Below are positions 47,011 through 58,402 of a stretch of 64,000 bases of DNA, piece after piece. The stretch's first letter is position 1. Every line of letters begins with the position of its first letter. The DNA is from Antitrichia curtipendula (Eukaryota > Streptophyta > Bryopsida > Hypnales > Leucodontaceae): NCBI GenBank assembly GCA_951230915.1, contig OX579639.1:3348001-3412000 (forward strand). Direction: 5' to 3'. Under the pieces are notes generated by a model. The model ran no database searches. It saw nothing but the letters and a program-made list of their open reading frames with translations, and had not been told where the DNA came from. The position numbers and the translations under genes were made by a program.

Positions 47011-47030
47011 TGACGTCAGATTTGGCGCGC
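47011..47030. promoter_or_regulatory. TGACGTCA (bZIP) next to an E2F-like TTTGGCGCGC
   Basis: The palindrome TGACGTCA (47011-47018) is followed after two bases by TTTGGCGCGC, the E2F/DP consensus. The surrounding 60 bases are GC-rich against an AT-rich background. No clear gene start follows on either strand, so the target is unknown. Confidence 0.35.
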
Positions 47031-47988
47031 AGCAGCGTCGCCATCATTCTCCCATCATGGGGAATCATTACCGTCCATTCCTGATGAGTTCGCACAGTGC
47101 ATTTTCTTGGGAACTGTACCCGTCTTCTTGGAAGCCAGTGAACTACAGACTCCCACCACCCAAAACGGCCCTCCTTAGGCCCGGTTGTTTTTGTAAGGGG
47201 TATGCAAGATCCTTGTTTACATTCAAATTGAAAAAACTGAAAAATTAGAAAACTAATTTCGAAAAAAATTTCAGTATCCGCTTTAGCATCCACTTTCGGA
47301 TTTTCCTACGGACTTCTCCCCTACAACTAAGATACAACAAACTTCATTCATACATAGTCAAAAAATGAGAGCATACATACCGAAGGGCTTTGAAGGTTTA
47401 AAAGGGAGATCATAGGCCCGTCCATTCAGGGTTACGGGCTGCCAATACAATGGGATAGACTTCACACGCACAACGGGACTCAACATTCCAAATCGAAATC
47501 CAAACTGATACACAGAAATATATCCAGTATCGAAAAGCTATCACAATAGGTAAGCCACAGGGTCGTTCAGAACAAACAAAAAGAAGCAATGGAACAAAAG
47601 ATGCATATTTCAGCAACAAAAAAAAACAAAGTCAGCGTCATGTCATTAAAGATCCCTCCCGATTTAATGTTCCAAATCTTCGAGATGACCATCGACTGGC
47701 CGACTGGAGGAAGACTTTACATACTTACAATGCAACTAAACTGTTTTCATCAAAAGGAATAGATCAAATAGCCCTGAAACAACCTGCGCATACATTCAAA
47801 GGAGAGGGAAGCTAAATATGCAAAACGTCAGAAAACCTCCCCATGGCGTCAATCTCAAGTCCAACACGCTCTCTCAGCTGGGCTCTACGGACATAGGAAT
47901 ACAAAACAGGACAAAAAAACTAGCCACGGCTTCAAGCTCCAACCAACGCACACGGACTCCACACGTCCTGTGATGTGCACTTGGAAGC

Positions 47989-48773
47989 CTATTCGAAGGC
48001 CCATTGGTTTTCTCTTCGGACTTCCTCTTCCTCCTCGGGAGTGAAGTCATTCTTGATGTTGAACGTCTTTCGAATCTCCTCAGGGGTTTTGCCTTTAATC
48101 ATGTCGGCCACAGTTTGGCAGGTTAAGTCCAGCAAGTTCTTGATGTTCAAGTAGTTCGCCGCCTGAGCAAAACAGAAACAACAGGGATGTCAAATTCGGC
48201 GACGCACCTACAATAAGTACTTACAGCACGACACCAATGCAGGTAAAAACAACGACTCAAATAAAACACATCAACAAATTAAAATGCACCATCGGCAAAT
48301 ATATAAACGCAGAATCGGAATTAATAACGACACGCAAGATGCTAAAATAGAGGTTCACGAAGGGGAAAGGCCTTGGCAGAGAAGGTGATGTATGGTATCC
48401 CCAGTATGCTGATGTACACCCACAGACGAAACAATACAATTTCACACCACACAACTGGAGGGAAATTGCATACCAGGATCAGATCGAACAAAGTCGCTTG
48501 ATCCACCTTCACAAATTCGGCATCCCACGCCTTAATCTCATCTTCAGGAGTAGCAGGCTTGTCTTCACCCGTCTTCTGGTTCTCCACGTGATACTTGCAA
48601 TATTCAATCACCTTCGCCAAGATCTTGCTGGTCACATTGGGCAACGGAACAGGGTTATCGATGCCCGTGTCCTCAATCATGTTCTTCATGGTCTGAGACT
48701 CAAATGCCACCGCCTCGTCAACCTCAAACAACTCACCATCGCAGCTCTTCAGCTTTACGCGCTTCTCAGCCAT
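47989..48773 (-). CDS. SKP1: SKP1, core subunit of SCF ubiquitin ligases
   Basis: Exon 1 is 48773-48474 (100 codons) and exon 2 is 48162-47989 (57 codons and TAG), with a 311-bp GT..AG intron; 157 residues, the usual plant length. SKP1 links CUL1 to F-box proteins, which choose substrates for ubiquitination. Residues 1-65 form the BTB/POZ-like part ([38 protein letters not shown]). From about 100 on lies the F-box-binding Skp1 domain ([34 protein letters not shown]) ending in NQWAFE. The ATG at 48773 is chosen over one ten codons upstream because a 3' splice site (tttgcag, 48798) lies just before it. The leader then appears to be spliced to an exon beginning at 49586, a 788-bp leader intron. 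Confidence 0.95.
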
Positions 48774-49946
48774 GTTCAGAGATCCCGAGAGAGGAGCCTG
48801 CAAAGAATAAAAAGCACTTACACCACCTTCCTGCGAAACTTGACGTCAGCCCGACGAAATCAAAACCGCGATAATAACCTGAAACTACTGCAATAACCTA
48901 GGGCAGGCTTCCATAAGCATGCAGATTAGAACCCTAAAATCAGAGAACGCCTCCTAACCCGTCCGTTTCAAATGATTCTTCACCCCTAACATTCAAGAAC
49001 CTACCCAGAGAAAAGAAAATCTCGGAAGACAAATCACAGACCACGATTGGAAATCCCTTACAACCAAACAATACTCCGTGACAATTTCCGTCTCTAACCC
49101 TTAACCTCGCCCAAGAATACAAACAACTTTCAAACACGAGTACTAATCCAAATATCCAGACAAAATTCGAAATCGAAATCATCATAAGAACATGAAACTG
49201 CTTCGATAACCTAAGAACCAACCCGAGGGCTCCAACTAGCATCCAAACGTGACCCTAACGTCAGAGTACACCTCCAACCCCTACCTCACAAAAGATTCCT
49301 CAGACGCCAAGACTTCTTAAACACCCCCCCCCCCCACCCCCCCAAAAAAAACCGTCACAAACATCACAGCACACAACATCATAGACCGGAATCGAAAATC
49401 CACTTCATGCCAAACCAAATTATATTCTGCAACACATTCCCGAACTCCACTGCCCAAGGATACTCGCACAAGTTTCAATATAAACGAGAGCGATACTCCA
49501 GACCAAAGCACGTACCAAAATAACAATCTACTGAAACGCTTGCGTCGGCGCAAAAGCAATTGACACAGCTAATTGAGGAACGCACCTGAGCGCGCAAAAT
49601 TTGTTTTGAAAATTGGATGAAACGACAGCGAAATTCAAAAGCCTGAAGAACGAACTCGCGGCAAGAGATGAGAGGAGCAGCAACTTAAGTGCGGGGGCGT
49701 GGGAATAGTTCCGCGGAAGATGAGAAAACGGGAAACGATGGTGCGGAGAGAAGCTGGAATGAGAAATTGGAAGCGGTCCTTCTTCCCTACTAGAGTCGGA
49801 GGACACAGACAGAGATTCATTCATCCACGCATGTCTGTTGAAACTCTCATCCATCCGAGTTAGACTTTGCTGAAGACGAGGGAATTGCAGGACGTGTTCG
49901 TCAATAAATTTTTTTTTTAAATGATGCCAATTTTTTTGGAAATTAC
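48774..49946 (-). other. SKP1 leader, probable leader intron and promoter
   Basis: The putative leader intron spans 48798-49585, with donor AG|gtgcgt and acceptor tttgcag on the minus strand. It holds a C/A homopolymer stretch at about 49322-49350. Sequence beyond 49586 is GC-richer and contains the likely first exon and promoter. Open frames here are not coding by any recognisable homology. Confidence 0.5.
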
Positions 49947-50459
49947 GGTAAACCAACCTATGACAGGCAGAATGACTGATTTGGTATGTTGCCATTAGCA
50001 AAATAAAATCAGATGTTTTTCTAGCAGAGACAACTTTGAGAAATGAAAGAAGCAGTTAAAAGTTTAGTTTTTGGACAAAGTAGGAATTTGTTATGAATTT
50101 TTTAAGTATTTTTCCAAAACAGTCTGTAGACTATCTGAAATCAATAAAACATGTCTTCATGATGGTCATCTTACCACCTAATGCAGTCTTCAGATTTCCT
50201 AACTCAACCACAAGAATTTTTAATGTGGCCATCACACAAAGGAATAAAAAAACAACTCTTTATGATGAGTTTATACTCACAATGTGTAAGTGTCCTATGA
50301 CAGTCATTACTAATTCTATCACAATCACCTAATGCACTAATGTGGGCCACTAACCAACCTAATTAAATTGTAGAAGCAAAAATCTGAAATGGACTGTAAT
50401 GGGGGGGGGTTATGTAGATGTCCGCATTAGACAGTTGGCCTGTCATAGGCTGGTTTACC
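49947..50459. mobile_element. Young MITE, family C, copy 2 (513 bp)
   Basis: The reverse complement of 8060-8570 with only scattered differences. The ends are GGTAAACC/GGTTTACC and it is flanked on both sides by TTAC (49943-49946 and 50460-50463), a 4-bp target duplication. It sits just upstream of SKP1. Confidence 0.85.
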
Positions 50460-50493
50460 TTACAGGTCTTGGGTCCTGAAAAGAGGTGAAACT

Positions 50494-50717
50494 TGTTGAG
50501 AATAAAATACGAAACAAAATCACAAAGCAATAAGAACACTCAAAATACACTCAAAGAATACTAAACTTCATTAGGGAGTTTGAAGTATATACAATGAAGA
50601 AAGGAGAGAGACAATGAATAGTTGTCTTCTCCTATTGGTCATGAGGAATTCACCTTATCCTCATGACACGTGTCACTCACCATATTATGGTGAGCGTTCA
50701 CACTATGGTTCTTAACA
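50494..50717 (-). repeat. Downstream (3') LTR of the copia element
   Basis: 224 bp. It differs from the other LTR at about four positions (tcatgaggaattc against tcataaagaattc; cactatggtt against cactacggtt). Confidence 0.95.
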
Positions 50718-51595
50718 CTCCTCCTCGCTCGACATAATATTAGTAAATCAAAATAAAACAATATAACCGATATGAGCTGGTTGATGTAAGCAATAAAATT
50801 GACTAAATGTCGATTTCAGTCGCCAAGTCGTGGACTTGGTCGATTGGTTTCATACGTCGGTGGTTAACCGACCGATCCGCGGTTCGATCCTCGTCGGCCT
50901 CGTTGACTGGTTCGGGAAACCCGCGGCTTGGCATGCTAGTGAGGCAGAAATAACAGTCGACCCACTATCCCACCCCTGAGCTGTGATGTGACAAGATGCA
51001 GGACACCCCAAGATGGTTAACAAGCTCCACAATTGAACCCCAAACTGTGGTTCTCACCACAACCCTACCTTTTGCTATCTGAAAATTTCCGTAATCTTAA
51101 AAATTTACAGTTGTTGCCTCATTAAAACCTTGGTTATATTCAAGGATAAAACCACAGATGAAGGAAAAAGTGTATAACTCCTTTATCAATCCATTCTCAT
51201 AGTAAAACCCAATGGAAAAAAATCTATGGAAGGATATAAAAAGGATCAATAAATTTCATAATAAAAATCTATTGAATTTCTTGTTCCAAAATGTTAAGCC
51301 GCCGCATTCCAATGTCTTGGACATGTCAACAATGAGTAGATGATGGAAGAGCCTTGGTAAAAAGATCAGCAAGATTATTTGCTGATGCAATTTTCTTAGT
51401 TTCAAGTACTTTGTCGGTAATCAAATCATTAGTATAGGTGAAATATTTTGGATCAATATGCTTTGTGCGATCACCTTTAATAAAACCTGCTTGCATTTGA
51501 GTAACATAAGCACTACTGTCTTCGTATAAAACAGTTGGAGAATTATCATAAAATAATCTACAGTTTGTTCAAATGAACTTATCAATCGATCTTAA

Positions 51596-52810
51596 TCAGA
51601 TGCATTCTCGAGATGCTTCATTTAAAGCAATAATTTCTGCATGATTTGATGATATTGCAGTAATAGTCTGCTTTACAGATTTCCAAGATATTGCAACTCC
51701 ATGTCGTAAGAAAACATAGCTTGTTTGAGATTTAGATGTTGCAGGATGAGATCTATATCCAGCATCAGCATATCCAACTAATGTTGGATCCACTGATCGA
51801 GAGTAATGAAGTCCCAAATCTTCAGTTCCTTTCAAATAACGGAAAAGATGTTTGATACCATTCCAATGTCATAGTGTAGGCCGGGAACTATGCCTTGCTA
51901 GGACACTAACTGCAAATGCAATGTCAGGCCTAGTAGACGTAGCTAAATACAAGAGTGCTCCAACCGCTGCGAGATATGGGTATTGTTCACCCAATGTTTC
52001 TTCTTCCTCCTCGCAAGGGCGATAGGGATCATCTTCTTTTGCACTACGACCAACCATAGGTGTAGACAACGGATAGGCGTCAATCATATTGAATTTTTTG
52101 AGGATTCGATTGATATAGGTGGACTGTGAAAGAAAAATACTACCATCTTTCATATGAAGAACTTGTAAACCAATGCAAAATGTAGTTTTCCCAAGTAACT
52201 TCATCTTGAATTCACGAATAAGAAGCTGAGTGGCTGCAGTACATGCAGATTTGGTGCCCACAAAGTTTAAGTCATCAACATAAACGACAATAATAACAAA
52301 TCCATCTTTGTTCTTTTTAATAAAGAGACATGGAAATAAGACATCATTTATAAAACCATGTTCAATAAGAAATTGCCGGAGTCGTTGATACCACATACGT
52401 CTAGATTGTTTCAAACCATATAAGGCACGTTGTAATTTAACGCCACGATGTTTGCCTGAAATAGATGGACTTGGGCTGGTGGTTTCAAGACCAGGAGGAA
52501 CTTTCATGTAAATATTTGCATGAAGTGAGCCATAAAGATAGGTTGTCACTATGTCCATGAGACACATCTCAAGATAGGCATGAACTGCCATTCCTAGAAG
52601 ATATCGAAAAGTGATGGAATCCATAACTAGAGAATAAGTAATATCATAATCAATACCAAACTTTTGTGTGAAACCTTGAGCAACCAAACGAACTTCGTAA
52701 CGAATAATATGACCCTTGTCATTGCGTTTGCGTACAAATACCAATTTGTATCCAAGAGGTCGAGTAGTAAGATTGTCCACGATAGGTCCAAACACTTGTC
52801 TTTTGTTCAA
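51596..52810 (-). pseudogene. Copia reverse transcriptase and RNase H
   Basis: Frame 52810-51869 has PLGYKLVFVRKRNDKG, RLVAQGFTQKFGIDY, the copia-type LYGLKQSRRMWYQRL, the catalytic VVYVDDLNFVGT, and STRPDIAFAVSVLARHSSRPT. RNase H continues at 51835-51596 (DPTLVGYADAGYRSHPATSKSQ; ISWKSVKQTITAISSNHAE). A stop and a shift between 51869 and 51835, and another stop at 51596, break it. Confidence 0.92.
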
Positions 52811-52840
52811 AGAAGCATACTCCTCCTTAATAGCAGCTTT

Positions 52841-54310
52841 CTACTTTGGCCAATCTAAGCGGCACATTGCTTCTTCAATAGTACGGGATTGGAGATCATC
52901 TTTTTCGCAAGAAAGATTTTCCACAATCATAGAAATGAATGGTTCATCGATGTCAATACTTGCTCTGTCCCATACGTGACCAGTATCGGAGTACATCACA
53001 GATAATTCTGTGTTCAACTTAGACATTTCTTCTTGAGAAGTAGACGGATGAGTAAAATTGGCAGTGGTTGCTGTAGGTAGAGAAGGATTAGCAGCATCAA
53101 AGATTGTCTTGCGTTTACGTGGTTGCTTATCTAGTCCACGAGTCCGTTTGCCCATATGTTGGAGAATAAGTATGGTTATAGTCTCTGATACAAAAACTCG
53201 AGTAGGAAGATTTCGAGCTTCATTCAATGGAGTTTTTGTAATTCGTGGCGCATCATTAAAATCATCGGGTGTCTGATCCGCTATCTTTTGCAAATGCAAA
53301 ATTTTGGCAACTTCATTTTCGACTAAAGATGTCCGTGGATCAGGATTTGATGTAAATGTTTGAGGTGCTTGAAAAGTAAGACTTGTAGAAGTTTCTTGAA
53401 TAGATGTTGTTCCTTTCAAAGATGAAAATACGTCTTCTTCAAACCGGCAGTTTGCAAAACACGCACGGAGTAATGTACCAGTAGAAGGGTTGATATAGCG
53501 AATAATGCTGGGAGAGTCGAATCCAACATAGATGCCTTCTTGGCGATGAGCACCAATAATACGACGTTGAGATTCTGCAATTGAAACCCAAACACGACAT
53601 CCAAAGACTCGCAAATGGGATATATTAGGAGCGTGTTCTAAAAGAAGTTCTTGTGAAAAAGTAATCTCCATAGATGAAGGACGGAGTCGAATTAAAGTTG
53701 CAGCATGTAGAACTGCATGTCCCCACATGTATGCGAGCAAATTTGTATGAAGAAGCAAAGGCCTCGTGATGAGCTGGATCCGTTTGATAAAAGACTCCGC
53801 TAAACCATTTTGAGCATGCTCGTATGAAATAGAATAAGTTAAGTCAATCCCCGTAGCAGTACAATAATCTTCAAAAGATTTTGACCGAAACTCTTGAGCG
53901 TTATCCATTCGTAATGTTTGGATTGGATAATCAGGGAAATGAGCTTTGAAACGGATCAATATAGAAAGTAAATTGGCAAAAGCCAAATTTCTAGATGATA
54001 ATAACGATACATGCGATTGTTTGCCCGATGCATCCACCAAAACCAAAAAATATCGGAATGGTCTAGACATAGGTGATATTGGGCCACAAATATCACCTTG
54101 TGGTCTAGATAACATTGATGGCAATTCATGGGGAAGTTTCTATGAAAATGGCCTGGCAATTAACTTGCCTTGTACACATGCATGACACAATGTCATAGAA
54201 TTGACATCTGCTGGCTGCAAGTTATGACCAATAACACAAGGAATAATTTTTCGAAACAAAGTTGAGCTTGGATGGCCCAATCTTCCGTGCTAAAGGGAAG
54301 TTTTATTATC
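52841..54310 (-). pseudogene. Copia integrase
   Basis: The HHCC zinc-binding region (HGRLGHPSS..LCHACVQGKL) reads at about 54295-54160, after a stop. The core follows in the frame 54124-52841, with DICGPI, FLVLVDASGK, TLRMDNAQEF and YEHAQNGLAESF carrying the D, D, E residues. A variable tail leads into reverse transcriptase. Stops at about 54294 and 54126 separate the parts. Confidence 0.88.
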
Positions 54311-55732
54311 TTTAGAAGATACATGAAAACTAGATACAGTTGGTGGTCGGATTGGAATCCGATACAAGCCACTTGCCACAGCAAAGGTTGTTTCCACTAC
54401 TTTATTGTTTTGTACAAACACCAGAGCCTCTCGCCTATCTATAGTTTTGGTCAAGAAATGAAAACCATTGGTGCGGATATCTCGATAGCTGATCAGGCTT
54501 CGAGGCGCAGAGGGAGAAAACATTGCATACATGCATGTTATGGTGGTGCCCTCAGGCAAAATCACCTTTGCAGGTCCCTCCTGGAAACGAAACACATTTG
54601 ATCCAGCCATAGTTATTAAATTTTTGATTTACCAAGTTGAAAGATTATCAACATCAAAAAATTGTTTATTTTGTAAAATAGTATGCATAGTTGCAGAGTC
54701 AAGGAGCGCATCGCAAGACTCACCAGTAGAGGTATCCTCAACAACATGTGTTTCAAACTCTTCAGCTCCAAACGGGTCCATAGACGCGTCCATGGAATGA
54801 GTTTCACGACCCTGAGCTCGAAATTTCTTGTTTTCTTGGAATATCTTGACAAAATAGTCTGATGTACGGCAAACATTTGGCAAGTAGCCAACTCTACCAC
54901 ATTTGTGACAAGTACGCGTCTCTGACTGACGTTTACCATGGTTTTGAGAAGAAGAATTAGTATTCTTCTTGTGCGCATGACTATGACTATGAGATTGTTT
55001 GTAACAATGTTTCTTGAACTTGTGTGTCTTAGGTTTGACATGAGAAACCTTGACAACATGAGACTCAGGAACTGTAGTCCCAATAGGGCGGGCCTCTACA
55101 TTGCGCAGAAGGATCTCGTTTTGCTTTTCAGCAAGAAGTAATGGAGACATGAGATCTGAGTGATTATCAAATTTCATGTTTCTATACTGCTGGGCAAGTA
55201 CAGTAGAAACTGGTGGAAATGTTGAGAGAGTTTTCTCAATCATTTCCTGTTCGGTAATGGATTGACCATACAATCGTAATTGTGATATGATGCAGTACAA
55301 TTCATTGTTAAAAGCAACAAGTGTTGGAAAGTCCAACACTCGTAAATGCGTCCAATTGTGGAGAGCTCTAGGAAGGAACATCGTTTTCTGATGGTCAAAA
55401 CGAGACTTGAGCTTCTGCCAAAGCTCATCTGGTTTTTCTATCTCTAAATATTGATGTTGTAATGTAGGAACAACATGGCGACGAAGCAAAAGTAAAGCTT
55501 TTCAGGAAATGGAAGCAGAAACAGTGGCAGCAGGTATAGTGGAACCTATAGCAGTAGGATCAATGGCACTTACAATGGGAATAGTGTCAAAAACAATAGC
55601 GTCTGATAGTCCCTTGGCAAATATATGTGCTTTGACCGTCCTCGCCCATAATAGATAATTGCTGCGGTCAGGTGCCAGTTGTGTAAAAAGAAGAGGTTGA
55701 AGTCTTGGCGGCTCAATAATAGTAGCAGCCAC
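54290..55732 (-). pseudogene. Copia gag and protease
   Basis: Gag reads from about 55732 (FTQLAPDRSNYLLWARTVKAH), breaks at a TGA at 55502-55504, and continues 55489-54629 (PDELWQKLKSRFDHQ; LHNWTHLRV). The zinc knuckle is CHKCGRVGYLPNVC, with Tyr where His is needed. The protease site reads LLDSATMH instead of the usual LDSGA. A TAG-type break near 54629 is followed by the rest of the protease region at 54610-54290. Confidence 0.85.
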
Positions 55733-55994
55733 CGGTATTGTCGTAGATGTAGCGACAAAATTGTCGAAGTAGTCATGATGTAGAATGAAAATGGCTTCGT
55801 GGAAAAATTAGGGTTTGAAAAAAAATTAGGGTTTGGAGTGAGAAATGAAGATAAAAGAAAAACTGAAAATAAACCCAAGAGAGGAAGAGCCTGGGGAGAA
55901 CACATAACAACAAAGGTAGAAGCTACAAAGCTGAAAATTTGAAACATAAAACGTGAGATCATTCAGACGATAGCTTGAGAGCGTGCTGATAACG

Positions 55995-56218
55995 TGTTGA
56001 GAATAAAATACGAAACAAAATCACAAAGCAATAAGAACACTCAAAATACACTCAAAGAATACTAAACTTCATTAGGGAGTTTGAAGTATATACAATGAAG
56101 AAAGGAGAGAGACAATGAATAGTTGTCTTCTCCTATTGGTCATAAAGAATTCACCTTATCCTCATGACACGTGTCACTCACCATATTATGGTGAGCGTTC
56201 ACACTACGGTTCTTAACA
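55995..56218 (-). repeat. Upstream (5') LTR of the copia element
   Basis: 224 bp. The bases just inside it on the minus strand read cgttatcagcacgctc, the expected place of the primer-binding site. Followed on the right by AAACT. Confidence 0.95.
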
Positions 56219-56271
56219 AAACTGAAACCCAAATATGCAGAAATCCTTGAATTCAGACCACATGTACTGAA

Positions 56272-57145
56272 ATAACTCCTAAAGCACTAAACTACGTTTT
56301 TTGGCAACATAGCAATTTTGGGCAACTCACTATGAATGGAGTTGTTGTTTTTTTTTCTTTGAATTTTTCACACAATATGTGCCCAAGGAGTAGCTTTAAG
56401 GCCCAACAATTCTCATAACTTTTGACTACATGGTTAAAAAGTTATGGTATGATTGTTGTTTTCATTGCTCACCGGGCAGCCCGGGCAGAAAAAAAAACTT
56501 CTTGAAAATTCACTTTTTCTTAAAATTAAAATTTGAAATTGGTTCTGTAGATCTTTATATATATGGAAAGCTTTGAATAATTACATTTGGATTAATGAGG
56601 TAAAAGTTATGGGAGTTTAAATTTGCGGGTAGTTTCTGGGTAGTTGTGGAATCTCTACTCTAAGATTAACTTTGAAGCCCTTTATTTAATTTAATTTTAA
56701 ATATTTTGGAAAATAAATAAAAACATTAGGTGTAGATTGTTTACTACAACATTACAACCATTGGGATTGGGATTTTTCAATTTCATGAATAAAATGTTAA
56801 CAATTTAGTGTTTTGAATCATTTTCTACTTCTTTCTACTTACTATTTTTTCCTATATGTTGTACAATTCCAAATGATTTGAAAATTTTCAAGCATGTTGC
56901 CAGATTGCCTTCAAGAATGAACCCAAAGAGTGACTACCATTTCGGGCATTTTTTCATACACATGTGACCATCTGAAGTGCAGCTGCCCGGTTTTCGCAGG
57001 GCCAAAAAAAGTGAATTTTCCAATTCAAATGCGAATATCTTGCAATCTACATGGTGGAAATTCCTGAAATTTTTTCCACATGTTCTCAAACTAGTTTACT
57101 ACAAGATCCTATGGTTACATGTGTTCAAAAAGTTTAAAAAATAAA
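56272..57145. mobile_element. TTAA-family (B) element, truncated at the right
   Basis: The left end is ATAACTCCTAAAG, diverged from TTAACCCCTAAAG. The interior is the reverse complement of 9667-10609 (gcaacatagcaattttgggc; accgggcagcccgggcag; acaagatcctatggttac). No matching right end was found, so the right side is lost. Confidence 0.6.
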
Positions 57146-57665
57146 TTGGTACTTGTCCTAGAAGCTTTATTTGGATGCTCCCTTAACTTTCTTCACATGC
57201 TCTATGTTTCTAATAACTTATTCCTTGTAGAATGCCTCATTACATAACAAAATCCGTAGAATGCATTATTTTAATATAGAATTTTGCCTACAAATCAATG
57301 CAAAATCTATAGTAATTGTATATGTAGGCAACAATTGTGACTATTCACTATGCATATATGAGTAATTTAGTTATCTTGTGATCATAGAGTTGTAATCATA
57401 TGCCATTTTTTTGACTAAAATAGTTGCATCTAATTATGACCTGTTTTTAAATTGGCATGTTTTTAAATGACCACCCATTCCCATAGATTCTTCTGCAGAA
57501 TAGATAACCTCCATCCATCAAGATACCTTGTTCATATGCTTATTGAGATGATCCATTACATATAGAAACTTTAACCATTTCAATGTATGTGTTATCTAAT
57601 TGATAATGTGCTCTAATTAGGGTGACAATTGATAATGATGCCAACTTGTAAGGTTTTCCTAAATG
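57146..57665. other. Intergenic, nothing recognised
   Basis: AT-rich sequence without an exon or a repeat that I could match. Confidence 0.45.
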
Positions 57666-57940
57666 TAAGGTAGTATGTTCTAAAGTTAAACAACTGTTCT
57701 CTAAAAGCGACCACTAACACAAAGGTACATTTTGCTTTCTTCAGTGTACCATTCATGCACATTTCATGAGGTGGTCGCTTTTTAGTGATCATTACGTTTC
57801 AGCTTAAAAAATTTGTAACTAATTTCACAAAGGTCCCAAAAATATAAAACGACTTGGGTTAGACATCAATTCCATTTTTATTCCTACAAAAATTTACCAA
57901 AAATTAAAAACTGTTTCAAGGAGTTTAGCTTTCCCGAAAA
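57666..57940. mobile_element. Family A element, diverged copy 4
   Basis: It begins TAAGGTAGTATG. The right part shares ttgtaactaatttcacaaag, aaaacgacttgggttagacatcaattcca and an ..aactgtttcaaggag.. stretch with the copies at 2127 and 2594. The left part is diverged. Confidence 0.5.
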
Positions 57941-58402
57941 GGCAATCAGCTCTGAGAAGGGCGCTTCAAGAGCAGACTACCCTTTTTGCTGGGAATTTCT
58001 TCACCAGAGCAACGCCGATCATCAACTCGCAGAGGTGAGGAACCCTAAACAAACCCTGAAACCGTCTTCTCCATGTGCGCTGAATCTCGTCGTACGCAGA
58101 CCTGTTCCTTTGCTGTTGTTTCAGTCCTCAGCGAAAATTGAGGTTCAGCACTTGGAAATGCTTCGCGAAAACAGAGCTATAGTTAGGGGTTTGTGCCTTC
58201 TAGTTAGGTTTTGTCAATTTTTATGTGATTCTTATTCCAGGTGTCCATCCATCACAAGAAGTTGGGGTCGCTCTTCTTCTTTTGTAACTTAGTCGGTCAA
58301 TTCTGATGCATTGTCAAGTTCTCTCAAGAATTTTCATCAGTTTTCAGGAGAGAAATCTCAATTTTCAAACTGGTGCTCCATTCTTCTAGCTTTCTCTCTC
58401 GA
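57941..58402 (+). promoter_or_regulatory. WDR4 promoter/leader region
   Basis: GC content rises from about 57960. A GCAGAG|gtgagg donor near 58033 and a tttcag acceptor near 58346 suggest a spliced leader exon. No TATA box is evident. Confidence 0.4.

Larger units (their letters stand above)
45197..47988. other. Intergenic; no gene securely identified
   Basis: No known family recognised. Several short frames exist: 45292-45498 minus, 45624-45746 plus, 46035-46298 plus, 46970-47293 minus. A promoter-like site pair lies at 47011-47030. The right part, from about 47350, probably holds the SKP1 3' untranslated region, read leftwards. Confidence 0.4.
50494..56218 (-). mobile_element. Ty1/copia LTR retrotransposon, complete but inactive (5,725 bp)
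   Basis: LTRs of 224 bp (TGTTGAGAAT..GTTCTTAACA in plus orientation) lie at 50494-50717 and 55995-56218. They are flanked by AAACT at 50489-50493 and 56219-56223, a clean 5-bp duplication. All coding sequence is on the minus strand in the order gag, protease, integrase, reverse transcriptase, RNase H, which is the copia order. A purine tract (minus strand GAGCGAGGAGGAG, 50718-50730) abuts the downstream LTR. The two LTRs differ at only a few positions, yet the coding region has several stops. Confidence 0.95.

Noticed and set aside
50811..50905. GGTTCGATCC box, possible tRNA gene
   Set aside because: The T-stem does not pair properly around the loop, and no acceptor stem or anticodon arm could be drawn. 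It lies just inside a copia LTR.
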